NCBI GenBank assembly: GCA_021773235.1
Contig: JAJFKL010000042.1
Location: 1 to 48,947 of the forward strand
Direction of reading: 5' to 3'
Length of the DNA: 48,947 bases
From: Gammaproteobacteria bacterium
GTDB taxonomy: Bacteria; Pseudomonadota; Gammaproteobacteria; Eutrophobiales; Eutrophobiaceae
The notes beneath the pieces were generated by a model, which was not told the DNA's origin, did no database searches, and saw only the letters and a program-made list of their open reading frames with translations. Position numbers and translations under genes: made by a program. Of the stretch, positions 1 to 6,974 are shown piece by piece. Numbering within the stretch: the stretch's first letter is position 1; each line of letters begins with the position of its first letter.

Positions 1-48
1 AAGTAACGATGTACATCAACAACAAGTAATTGTTGACAAAGCTGAAGT

Positions 49-75
49 AAAAAAGGGTCTTACGACCCTTTTTTT
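49..75 (+). terminator. Rho-independent terminator of an upstream plus-strand unit
   Basis: A run of six A is followed by a GGGTC/GACCC stem around a TTAC tetraloop and then seven T. This is a standard intrinsic terminator. It would end a plus-strand transcript entering from the left edge. The A run before the stem means it could also act on minus-strand transcripts leaving the cytochrome b561 gene about 120 bases away. The coding sequence it serves is outside the window or too short here to identify. Confidence 0.8.
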
Positions 76-190
76 ATGTCCATGGATGGACAGTATGTCG
101 CGAGAGGACACGACTACATGGAAGTAGGAGTTAGGGCGAAGCAGGAAGTCAGAGCCGAGGAGTCCGAAGCGACGAGCCAAACCCTCCAAA
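76..190. repeat. Structured intergenic element, possible dispersed repeat
   Basis: It opens with a perfect 6+6 inverted repeat, GTCCAT GG ATGGAC (78-91). Next comes a GTCG/CGAC pair, a second CATGG, and a purine-rich segment ending GCGACGAGCC. The base composition is richer in G than the flanks, and no convincing coding frame is present; the minus-strand open frame across it looks accidental. A second element at 8340-8457, read on the minus strand, has a similar layout (CATGGAC, then TGTC, then GGA, later CATGGA and GCGAC). I infer a degenerate dispersed repeat, not proven. Confidence 0.35.
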
Positions 191-194
191 CTAT

Positions 195-725
195 CTAACC
201 AAACCACATCCTCTTAAACAATTCAGTCTCCTTCCTTTTCATGTGATACACCACACCAGCTATGTGCATGACGAGTAACACAACAAGACAAATGGCACTA
301 ATTTCATGTACCTGAGTAAATAGTTCATTCATTTCCGGATTTTTATCAGCCCACTTTGGTAGTGGTATACCCCAGAATTTCGTACTGTATTTGGTAAATG
401 AAGATGAGATATAGCCGGATACAGGCTGAATAAACATCATCAAATATAATAAATGGTGCGTTGCTTTTGCCATTTTTTGATGTGTTGCTGAAACGATATC
501 TGGCAACGGTGGTGATGTTGATATGAGCTTCCAAATTAGCCTTGTAATGGCTAATAATGCCAGTGTCAGCCCAATAGATTTATGCAACGTAAAAAACCAG
601 GTGCGTTCTTCTGAGCCTTTGGGCAAATCCGACATATAGACACCCATACAAATCATGGCAATTATCATAATAGCCATAAGCCAATGTATTATTATAGCTG
701 TTGTACTATAACGCTGAATTTCCAT
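195..725 (-). CDS. Cytochrome b561 family protein
   Basis: This 176-residue inner-membrane protein has four predicted transmembrane helices and matches the bacterial di-heme cytochrome b561 family (CybB/YceJ type), which moves electrons between quinone and periplasmic acceptors. Histidines lie where family heme ligands are expected: H14 in the first helix, H48 in the second, the HH pair at about 89-90, and histidines near 140 and 153. Length is normal for the family. It is monocistronic and divergent from the L,D-transpeptidase operon. The electron acceptor cannot be read from the sequence. Confidence 0.88.
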   Translation of the reverse strand: MEIQRYSTTAIIIHWLMAIMIIAMICMGVYMSDLPKGSEERTWFFTLHKSIGLTLALLAITRLIWKLISTSPPLPDIVSATHQKMAKATHHLLYLMMFIQPVSGYISSSFTKYSTKFWGIPLPKWADKNPEMNELFTQVHEISAICLVVLLVMHIAGVVYHMKRKETELFKRMWFG

Positions 726-779
726 AATATTTCGTATACCCCAAGTGTTAATGTCGTAAACAGTGATTCAGTGATCTAT

Positions 780-860
780 CTGGCATTTGGCCAATAATAT
801 CAGGATAATACTAGCTCAATATGACATTCGGTTAAATGCCAGCTCAATTTAGCTTATAAA
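780..860. promoter_or_regulatory. Divergent control region with inverted and direct repeats
   Basis: The region between the cytochrome b561 gene and the L,D-transpeptidase operon holds a perfect 9-base inverted repeat, CTGGCATTT (780-788) and AAATGCCAG (834-842). It also has a direct repeat AGCTCAAT at 813-820 and 841-848. TATAAA at 855-860 is a plausible -10 for the plus-strand operon, though no good -35 lies 17 bases upstream. An AAGGA ribosome binding site (893-897) precedes the ATG at 910. The repeats could be operator half-sites; the regulator is unknown. Confidence 0.4.
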
Positions 861-909
861 CAAATTAATAATATCCTAAGGGTTTAATATTCAAGGAACA
901 AAAATAATA

Positions 910-1470
910 ATGCGTCATTTTCTTCTCCTAACTTCATTATTCATATTGAGTCTCTCTTTAATGAATTCGGCATATGCTAATGAGTACCAATTATTGGTTT
1001 CAAAGAAGAATAATGAGCTTATTGTTGAAAAATCTGGACAGATAGTAAAAAAATATCATATTGCTAGTGGCAAAGGCGGCAAGGGAACCAAGCGTTTACG
1101 TGGTGACAGTAAAACCCCCTTGGGTATATATCGAGTAGCCAGTGTTAAAGAAAGTAGCCGTTTTCATTTCTTCATTCAGTTAGATTACCCAAACTTGATA
1201 GATGCCTGGTACGGTTACAAAAATGAAATTATTGATGCAAACAATTTTAAACGCATAGCTACTGCATACAAAAAGCGCGAAGCACCTCCACAAGACACTG
1301 AATTAGGAGGCTTCATTGGGATACACGGCTTAGGAATTACTAATGAAGAAAAATTAAACATTCATGAATTATTCAACTGGACTGAAGGATGTATTGCATT
1401 AACTAATGAAGAAATAAATGATCTGAAAAAATTTGTAGCCATTGGCACACAAGTCATCATTAGAGAATAA
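910..1470 (+). CDS. L,D-transpeptidase (YkuD domain), secreted
   Basis: This 186-residue protein has an N-terminal signal peptide ending AYA at about residue 23, so the mature enzyme is periplasmic. The YkuD domain spans roughly 26-184 and carries the GIHG segment with H139 and the catalytic TEGC with C161. Such enzymes form 3-3 peptidoglycan cross-links or attach proteins to peptidoglycan; which of these applies cannot be told. It is the first gene of a tight operon leading to the MotA-like and VWA-FHA proteins, so its activity may serve to anchor or make room for that complex. The ATG is preceded by AAGGA. Confidence 0.9.
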   Translation: MRHFLLLTSLFILSLSLMNSAYANEYQLLVSKKNNELIVEKSGQIVKKYHIASGKGGKGTKRLRGDSKTPLGIYRVASVKESSRFHFFIQLDYPNLIDAWYGYKNEIIDANNFKRIATAYKKREAPPQDTELGGFIGIHGLGITNEEKLNIHELFNWTEGCIALTNEEINDLKKFVAIGTQVIIRE

Positions 1471-1477
1471 ACAGCCG

Positions 1478-2026
1478 GTGCCAATCAAAAACCAATCATG
1501 TCTATTCGCTAATCTACTAGCTATATACAAAATATTTTCTAGAATAAAAATAGACAAACTGTCATTACAAATTACTAGCCTTTCCTTATTTATTTTCTTG
1601 TTAGGCTGTGCAAACGAGAATGAGCAGATCTATGAAAAAACAACTCAAAAATCATTTCAAGATGTCTTACAGGATGCAGAATTTGCTATAACAGAAAATA
1701 ACTTTCGTATCACAAATCGTCTTCATATCGGTAAGGCAATAAAAGAGCGCGGCAATACCGATTTCCCACAAAATGAGATTATTCTATTCTGTAATCTGGA
1801 AATAGCAGAAGATATGCTAAAGATTGAACCTCGTTATATTAATTATTGTCCATACAAAATAACTGTTACAGATTCAGGTGGGACTATCACCATTGGCACA
1901 CGTCTATTACCGTCTATAACAGATAATCCAGAAATGGACAATATCTCTAAATACATAAATACAATTTTAAACTCAATGGTAGAATATGCAGCATCAGAAG
2001 ACCCATTTATACTTGACGACAATTGA
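1478..2026 (+). CDS. DUF302-domain lipoprotein, start uncertain
   Basis: A hydrophobic segment ends in a lipobox-like LLGC (Cys codon at 1607), suggesting a lipoprotein. The following roughly 130 residues match the DUF302 fold, with features such as IGKAI, an FCNLE segment and an Ile/Tyr-rich core. DUF302 function is not established. No ATG precedes the signal segment in this frame. GTG at 1478, seven bases after the L,D-transpeptidase stop, and TTG at 1442, overlapping that gene, are the legal starts, but neither has a clear ribosome binding site. I list the GTG. The long leader before the lipobox (about 43 residues) is unusual, so a rare start nearer 1544 or a lost ATG is possible. Confidence 0.72.
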   Translation: MPIKNQSCLFANLLAIYKIFSRIKIDKLSLQITSLSLFIFLLGCANENEQIYEKTTQKSFQDVLQDAEFAITENNFRITNRLHIGKAIKERGNTDFPQNEIILFCNLEIAEDMLKIEPRYINYCPYKITVTDSGGTITIGTRLLPSITDNPEMDNISKYINTILNSMVEYAASEDPFILDDN

Positions 2027-2041
2027 AGGGCGCAATTAAAA

Positions 2042-2785
2042 ATGAAAGAACAACCTGAACATAATCTCTTACTGCGCTGGCTGATTTTAACTGGCCTGAT
2101 TGCCTTTGCACTCATCGTCGCATGGAACGAAGATATCATTTCTGCCTTATTTAGCGTCGACCAAAGCAAGATCTGCTGGGTCATCGCCCTAGCCTATCTC
2201 CTCGTAACCCTACATTGCGCAAGAAGAATATATAACCTTTCATTGCAAACAAATTTATCCATACAAGTCGATGACATCATAAAGAATGAGGACAAACTTG
2301 AGTTAACGATAAATGACGAAGAAGTCACAATTAACTCAAAGGTTAAATTGCCTGATTGCTTCATGACTGAATATATCCGAGACCTTCATTACCGCTATAA
2401 CAATAAAAATAATACAGAAGATACTAATTCTTCATCTGATTTAATCGACGTTTATGAATCGCGTTTGAAAGGGCCACAGGAAATTGGCTGGTTTGTCTCG
2501 GATATGATGCTGAAACTTGGACTACTCGGCACCATCATCGGCTTTATATTTATGCTGGGCTCTGTTGCTAATATTGCAGATTTTGATGTCAGCGGTATGC
2601 AGAAAATCCTCAAACACATGAGTAATGGTATGGGCACAGCTCTATATACAACACTTGCGGGATTGACCTGTAGTATATTATCAGCAACACAATATCATAT
2701 GTTAGACAGACATGCTGATGAGCTTATTGAATTAACCCGCCACCTGACACAAGTCCATGTCATACCAAAGATTAATGGGAATTAA
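2042..2785 (+). CDS. MotA/TolQ/ExbB-like proton channel subunit
   Basis: This 247-residue membrane protein has helices at about 9-28, 44-60, 156-176 and 196-216, with a long cytoplasmic stretch between helices two and three. The third and fourth helices have the Gly/Thr-rich pattern of MotA/TolQ/ExbB channel proteins (LLGTIIGF and GMGTALYTTLAG). In that superfamily five such subunits surround two TolR/ExbD/MotB-type helices and convert ion flow into motion. The next gene supplies a candidate partner helix. It differs from TolQ and ExbB in its large 60-150 insert. The specific partner in the envelope is unknown. Confidence 0.82.
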   Translation: MKEQPEHNLLLRWLILTGLIAFALIVAWNEDIISALFSVDQSKICWVIALAYLLVTLHCARRIYNLSLQTNLSIQVDDIIKNEDKLELTINDEEVTINSKVKLPDCFMTEYIRDLHYRYNNKNNTEDTNSSSDLIDVYESRLKGPQEIGWFVSDMMLKLGLLGTIIGFIFMLGSVANIADFDVSGMQKILKHMSNGMGTALYTTLAGLTCSILSATQYHMLDRHADELIELTRHLTQVHVIPKINGN

Positions 2786-2792
2786 TTAAGCA

Positions 2793-3386
2793 ATGAGTGT
2801 AAAAGATCGACTACGTTCGGATCCATTCACAGATTTACTGTTCAATGCACTATTGGGTTTTACCTTTTTGTTTTTGGTTGCAATCATGTTTATGAATCCG
2901 GAAGCAAAATCCGGAATTATCGACCCCAAAGCGGAATACATAATCACGATAACCTGGGAAGATGATAGTCCCGATGATGTGGATGTCTGGGTGGAAGATC
3001 CAGAAGGTCAGATACTCTGGTTTAGAACACCTGAAGCCGGTTTATTACATCTGGACCGTGATGATCGTGGTTTGGTCAATGACACAATTACTATAGCTGG
3101 GGAAGAAGTTCAAAACCCACTAAATCAAGAAGTTGTGACACTTCGTGGAGTCGTAAAAGGTGAATATATTGTCAACCTGCATTATTACGCCTCTGAAACA
3201 GGCACGCCAGTTGATGTAAATGTGAGATTAGTCAAAGTAAATCCCAAGTTAGAAGTTGTATACTATGGCACGGTTAATCTCGAAAAAAGAGGCGATGAGA
3301 AAACAGCAGTACGATTTAAGATTGGTGGTGACGGTGATGTATACGGCATAAACTTCCTGCCAAAAAAACTTGTTGAGCTTGGTTAA
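2793..3386 (+). CDS. TolR/MotB-like helix fused to a beta-rich periplasmic domain
   Basis: This 197-residue protein has a short cytoplasmic N-terminus, one transmembrane helix at about 14-34, then a soluble domain. D14, in DPFTDLLFNALL, sits at the start of the helix where TolR, ExbD and MotB carry their ion-translocating Asp. The C-terminal domain (about 45-190) has the DDVDVWVEDPEG and LDRDD pattern of YfaP/DUF2135-like beta-sandwiches, replacing the usual ExbD or OmpA-like peptidoglycan-binding domain. It begins seven bases after the MotA-like gene, supporting a two-subunit channel. The Asp equivalence and the domain name are inferences from pattern. Confidence 0.68.
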   Translation: MSVKDRLRSDPFTDLLFNALLGFTFLFLVAIMFMNPEAKSGIIDPKAEYIITITWEDDSPDDVDVWVEDPEGQILWFRTPEAGLLHLDRDDRGLVNDTITIAGEEVQNPLNQEVVTLRGVVKGEYIVNLHYYASETGTPVDVNVRLVKVNPKLEVVYYGTVNLEKRGDEKTAVRFKIGGDGDVYGINFLPKKLVELG

Positions 3387-3411
3387 ATAATAAAATACTG
3401 GAGAAAAAACT

Positions 3412-3924
3412 GTGATATTGGGTATAACCGGCATAATTTCAGCTTATATATTAATAGGCTTACTTCTACTTAGCATAAACCTTTATTCTAAATGGTCTTG
3501 GAAAGTTAAGGCCGCCAGTATCATAATTACATCTGCATTTTACGTAGTAACCTATTTTTCCTTCCCGCCATTACTCGGTTGGCCAACATCTGAAAATTTA
3601 CCACCACAGTTTCGTTTAATATCTGCACACGTCGAGCAACCGAACAAAGAATCCGGTAAAGAAGGTTCAATTTATCTTTGGTTGTCAGAAATAGAGAATA
3701 TGTCTAGCACATCTGAGCCAAGGGCATATGAATTAGCTTATTCAAACGAACTACACGAAAAGATTATTAATGTTAAAGCCAAAATGGACAAGGATATTGC
3801 GCAACTTGGTGAGTTCAAAGACCCTGATGATACTATGGACCAAGTGCAAGAACAAAGACGCGGTGTAAAATCAGTACATATCGAATTTTATGATTTACCT
3901 GATCCACTCTTCCCGGATAAATAG
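3412..3924 (+). CDS. Two-helix membrane protein of the VWA-FHA operon
   Basis: I do not recognise a named family. The 170-residue protein begins with a GTG preceded by GGAG and has two hydrophobic helices at roughly 3-23 and 32-50. These are followed by a soluble tail of about 110 residues rich in Glu, Lys and Asp that ends in a proline-containing segment. Its position between the channel pair and the VWA-FHA gene, with gaps of 25 and 14 bases, suggests that it is a structural subunit of the same complex. No catalytic motif is visible. Confidence 0.7.
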   Translation: MILGITGIISAYILIGLLLLSINLYSKWSWKVKAASIIITSAFYVVTYFSFPPLLGWPTSENLPPQFRLISAHVEQPNKESGKEGSIYLWLSEIENMSSTSEPRAYELAYSNELHEKIINVKAKMDKDIAQLGEFKDPDDTMDQVQEQRRGVKSVHIEFYDLPDPLFPDK

Positions 3925-3938
3925 GAGGCATAATATAA

Positions 3939-5441
3939 TTGAATAGATACATTAAGTCTCTATTACTTTTTTTATCTTTATCGGTATATTTCGGACACGC
4001 ATCTGCCTGGAATACATTGACCGATAAGCTTGACGTCAGTTGCCAACAATCTGAAATTGTTCTCAGCTGCAAATACCGTCCCCTAAGCTCTGAACAAACA
4101 CCAGATATCATTGCAAAATCAAATGGCGTTGACCTTATAGTAAACAAAGTAAGTCAATTTCCCGAAGGTGATAATACAACTGCGATCTTATTTCTAGTTG
4201 ATACCAGTGATCCAAAAAGACAGAATGTTATTGAAAAAAACAGAACTCATATAAAAGAGCTCTTAACAGAGCTAAAACCACATCATAAAGTTGGACTGGC
4301 ATCGTTTGATAAGGCTGTACAATTTTTATCTCCATTAGGAACATCAAGGTTTTTATTATCGAAATCTATTGACTCATTAAACGCGACAGGAAAGACGACA
4401 GAGTTATATCGCAATCTCATTAAAGCTATTGACCATCTAAAGTCATTTGAGGCAGATAGAAAAATAATTATTTTAATGTCTGATGGCCAAGCAGAAGATA
4501 AGGCTTACTTTCATTCTGATGTTATTAAATCGGCACGAAAGTCTGGGGTAATCATAAACTCGATAGGATATCCAAGATCAATATCTTTATCTGTTTCTTT
4601 ACAAACCATTAGACGTTTAAGTGAAGAAACTGGCGGCAGTTACATTGAAACAGATATGAGTTATGAACTTCCATCAAACAAATTAAAGCCTCTGATAAGC
4701 AATTTAGATAATGGTGGCGCATTCTCTGTTGAATTAGACTCTCTATCTCAGAACAGTCCTGTACCTAACAAAATAACACTGTCCTTCAAGGATACTTATG
4801 GGTCAGAAAATATAAACGTGCCTGTGAGAATAAAAGCATTAGAAAAAGCAGTCCAGGCACAACCTAGAGTCAATGCCACTGAAGTTGAAGTTCTCAAAAG
4901 CATACCTCTTGAAAATAATCCGCCAATTCAAATAGTCACTAAACAAACAGATAATAAATCAATCAATTTATGGCTTTGGTATGGTCTTCCTGCTGCATTT
5001 ATCATCATCATTATATTTATTTTAATTACATTATTTTTGTTATGGAATCGACGCCCAGAGACGAAGATTATCTCGGACAGCAATTATAAACCCTATGCTT
5101 ATTTAATCGCAGATGATGGTAATGAGACTCGATACCCGATTACACGTACAATTTGGCGAATAGGTCGAAGTAAAGATAATGAATTAACTTTGAATGATAC
5201 CTCTCTCTCAAGACGTCATGCTGAAATCCACAGAAACAGCAATGGCTCATTCGATATTATTGATATGAACTCAATGAACGGGGTTTATATTAATAACGAA
5301 AAGATTGGTAAGGCGGAATTACATGAGGGAGATGTACTTGAGATCGGGGATATCTTTTTACATTTCACGCAACTGGCTTCTGATTATTCACTTGAAGAAT
5401 CAACCGTCATGCAAAAAACAAAGGTGCCCATCACGCACTAA
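3939..5441 (+). CDS. VWA-transmembrane-FHA protein
   Basis: This 500-residue protein starts at TTG, supported by AGGAGG at 3923-3928. It has a signal segment (1-23), a periplasmic von Willebrand A domain (about 80-255), a transmembrane helix (343-369) and a cytoplasmic FHA domain (about 395-478). The MIDAS motif is DTSDP at 88-92, where the last Ser of DxSxS is replaced by Pro; D182 in MSDG is also present. The FHA core residues are visible: GR at 409-410, SRRH at 424-427 and NG at 447-448. FHA domains bind phosphothreonine peptides, so it may pass a phosphorylation signal across the membrane to the channel complex. No Ser/Thr kinase is nearby. Confidence 0.85.
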   Translation: MNRYIKSLLLFLSLSVYFGHASAWNTLTDKLDVSCQQSEIVLSCKYRPLSSEQTPDIIAKSNGVDLIVNKVSQFPEGDNTTAILFLVDTSDPKRQNVIEKNRTHIKELLTELKPHHKVGLASFDKAVQFLSPLGTSRFLLSKSIDSLNATGKTTELYRNLIKAIDHLKSFEADRKIIILMSDGQAEDKAYFHSDVIKSARKSGVIINSIGYPRSISLSVSLQTIRRLSEETGGSYIETDMSYELPSNKLKPLISNLDNGGAFSVELDSLSQNSPVPNKITLSFKDTYGSENINVPVRIKALEKAVQAQPRVNATEVEVLKSIPLENNPPIQIVTKQTDNKSINLWLWYGLPAAFIIIIIFILITLFLLWNRRPETKIISDSNYKPYAYLIADDGNETRYPITRTIWRIGRSKDNELTLNDTSLSRRHAEIHRNSNGSFDIIDMNSMNGVYINNEKIGKAELHEGDVLEIGDIFLHFTQLASDYSLEESTVMQKTKVPITH

Positions 5442-5449
5442 TTGTTTAG

Positions 5450-6163
5450 TTAGATAATCGGGCTTGTTAACTTAATATAATAATTAATCATCTCTGTCAT
5501 ATCTGATTCAATTAGCAATGGCTCATCCTGACCAAACCATTCTTGTTTGTTCTCAATAATTAATCTCGAGATACTTATTGCAGAAACCTGCCCTTTATCA
5601 TTTTTACATTGTTCGTTTGCATTAACTAACAATGAAGTGGCTGCACCCATTACTATTTCCTTATGTTTTTGTAATACCGCATCTTGTTCCACAACTGTTT
5701 GAAAATTACTATTCTGCTCAGGTTTAACTGTTTGAATAACAAAGGCTATCAACGTGCTAAATTCATCAGGAACAGGTATTCGACTAACCATAGCCCAACG
5801 GTATAAATCAATAGGCAATACTTCCCATTTACCATCTGAACTATCGATATTTATAACTGATAATAGTTTTTTGTGAACACATTCCTCTGCATGCCCCCGT
5901 AGCTCTTCTATCTTCACTAAAACATCATTACTAGATTCTTTAGTGTCTGGGTTTATACCAAACAATAATGGAATCCCTTCTTTCTGCAGCAACCATTTTT
6001 CCTTACATATCCATTTTTCATATAACTTTTGTAATCTTAAGTGGTCTGCATCATAGACATTTCTTTCGCGTTCACTCATCGTCATTTCTTGAGAAGTATT
6101 TGGTACTGATATTTCCTTATCAGCGCCAAATATTGATGTTTTAAATTTATTAATAATATTCAT
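5450..6163 (-). CDS. Hypothetical protein, about 237 residues
   Basis: I do not recognise this protein. It has no signal peptide or membrane helix and looks cytoplasmic. The N-terminal third is charged and probably helical. The middle has a WEVLPIDLYRWAM segment followed by IPVPDEF, and the C-terminal third has a CKNDKG segment and a helix-rich end. It lies 16 bases downstream of the DUF455 gene on the same strand, so it is probably co-transcribed with tilS and DUF455. It is convergent with the VWA-FHA gene, with only eight bases between the two stops. Confidence 0.65.
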   Translation of the reverse strand: MNIINKFKTSIFGADKEISVPNTSQEMTMSERERNVYDADHLRLQKLYEKWICKEKWLLQKEGIPLLFGINPDTKESSNDVLVKIEELRGHAEECVHKKLLSVINIDSSDGKWEVLPIDLYRWAMVSRIPVPDEFSTLIAFVIQTVKPEQNSNFQTVVEQDAVLQKHKEIVMGAATSLLVNANEQCKNDKGQVSAISISRLIIENKQEWFGQDEPLLIESDMTEMINYYIKLTSPII

Positions 6164-6179
6164 AGCTATTTAATTTCTT

Positions 6180-6974
6180 TTACTGTGCCACAAGATAATC
6201 CAGTTCTGATTGACTAAAGCCTGCCATCAATCTCGCTTCATGATTTATCTTCTTTGTATTATTTGAAGGCATATATTCTTTCGCTATCTGCCTAAATTTT
6301 TCTTCTGGCTCCAAATTCAATTTTTCACATTGATAGCGATACCACTTTGTCCCTGTCTTAACGTGACCGATTTCTTCTTCAAGGATTAATTCAAGTATTG
6401 AACTTGTTGTCTCATCTTTAATTTGTCGAAACCGAGAAATCAAGCCTGGTGTCACATCCAGTCCTCGTGCCTCCAGTATACGTGGCACTACTGCCAAGCG
6501 TAGCAATAAATCATGTGCGGTTTGTTCTGCTATATCCCAAAGACCATTATGTGCAGGGAAATCACCATATTCATAGCCTAAGGTACGTAATTGACTCTGT
6601 AGCAACTGAAAATGTTTAGTTTCTTCCGCCGCGACTCGCGTCCAATCAAAATAGAAGGCCGACGGCATTTCCTGAAAGCGATAGATTAAATCCCATGCAA
6701 GATTGATTGCATTAAACTCTATATGCGCAAAGGAATGTATCATTGCTGCCCTGCCCTCACCATTCTGCATATTGCGCTTAGGTAAATCTTTTGGGTCAAC
6801 GAGCAATGGTTTGTCCGGTCGACCGACTTTTATTAATTTAATATCCTCATCAACTAAACTAACGTCAATACTGCCAGATAATATGTTTTTTGCAGCTAGT
6901 TCTGACAAGCTCAACTTTTCATCTAAACTAGACTCTGACAAACACTGATAAGCAAGGGAAAATAGATTGTCCAC
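6180..6974 (-). CDS. DUF455 ferritin-like diiron protein
   Basis: This 264-residue protein matches the DUF455 family of ferritin-like proteins. The diiron ligand pattern is visible: E86 in HIEF, E118-x-x-H121, E169 in ILEARG and E201-x-x-H204. The fold is shared with ribonucleotide reductase R2, rubrerythrin and the tRNA hydroxylase MiaE. No reaction is established for DUF455. The start is GTG, sharing one base with the tilS stop, so the two are translationally coupled. That context suggests a tRNA or nucleotide-linked oxidation, which is inference only. Confidence 0.83.
   Translation of the reverse strand: MDNLFSLAYQCLSESSLDEKLSLSELAAKNILSGSIDVSLVDEDIKLIKVGRPDKPLLVDPKDLPKRNMQNGEGRAAMIHSFAHIEFNAINLAWDLIYRFQEMPSAFYFDWTRVAAEETKHFQLLQSQLRTLGYEYGDFPAHNGLWDIAEQTAHDLLLRLAVVPRILEARGLDVTPGLISRFRQIKDETTSSILELILEEEIGHVKTGTKWYRYQCEKLNLEPEEKFRQIAKEYMPSNNTKKINHEARLMAGFSQSELDYLVAQ

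Noticed and set aside
2..120. Plus-strand frame entering from the left edge
   Set aside because: It runs straight through the intrinsic terminator, and the other frames stop within 30 bases, so no true gene end could be fixed.
16..207. 63-residue minus-strand open frame over the left intergenic element
   Set aside because: It crosses the terminator and repeat-like element, overlaps the cytochrome b561 stop and has no ribosome binding site; more likely accidental.
2042..3386. ZorA/ZorB of a Zorya anti-phage system
   Set aside because: A MotA-like and MotB-like pair is present, but there is no peptidoglycan-binding OmpA-like domain, no long ZorA cytoplasmic tail and no ZorC, ZorD or ZorE gene nearby.
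2042..3386. Ordinary TolQ-TolR or ExbB-ExbD
   Set aside because: The second protein lacks the ExbD/TolR periplasmic domain, and TolA, TolB, Pal and TonB are absent from the neighbourhood.
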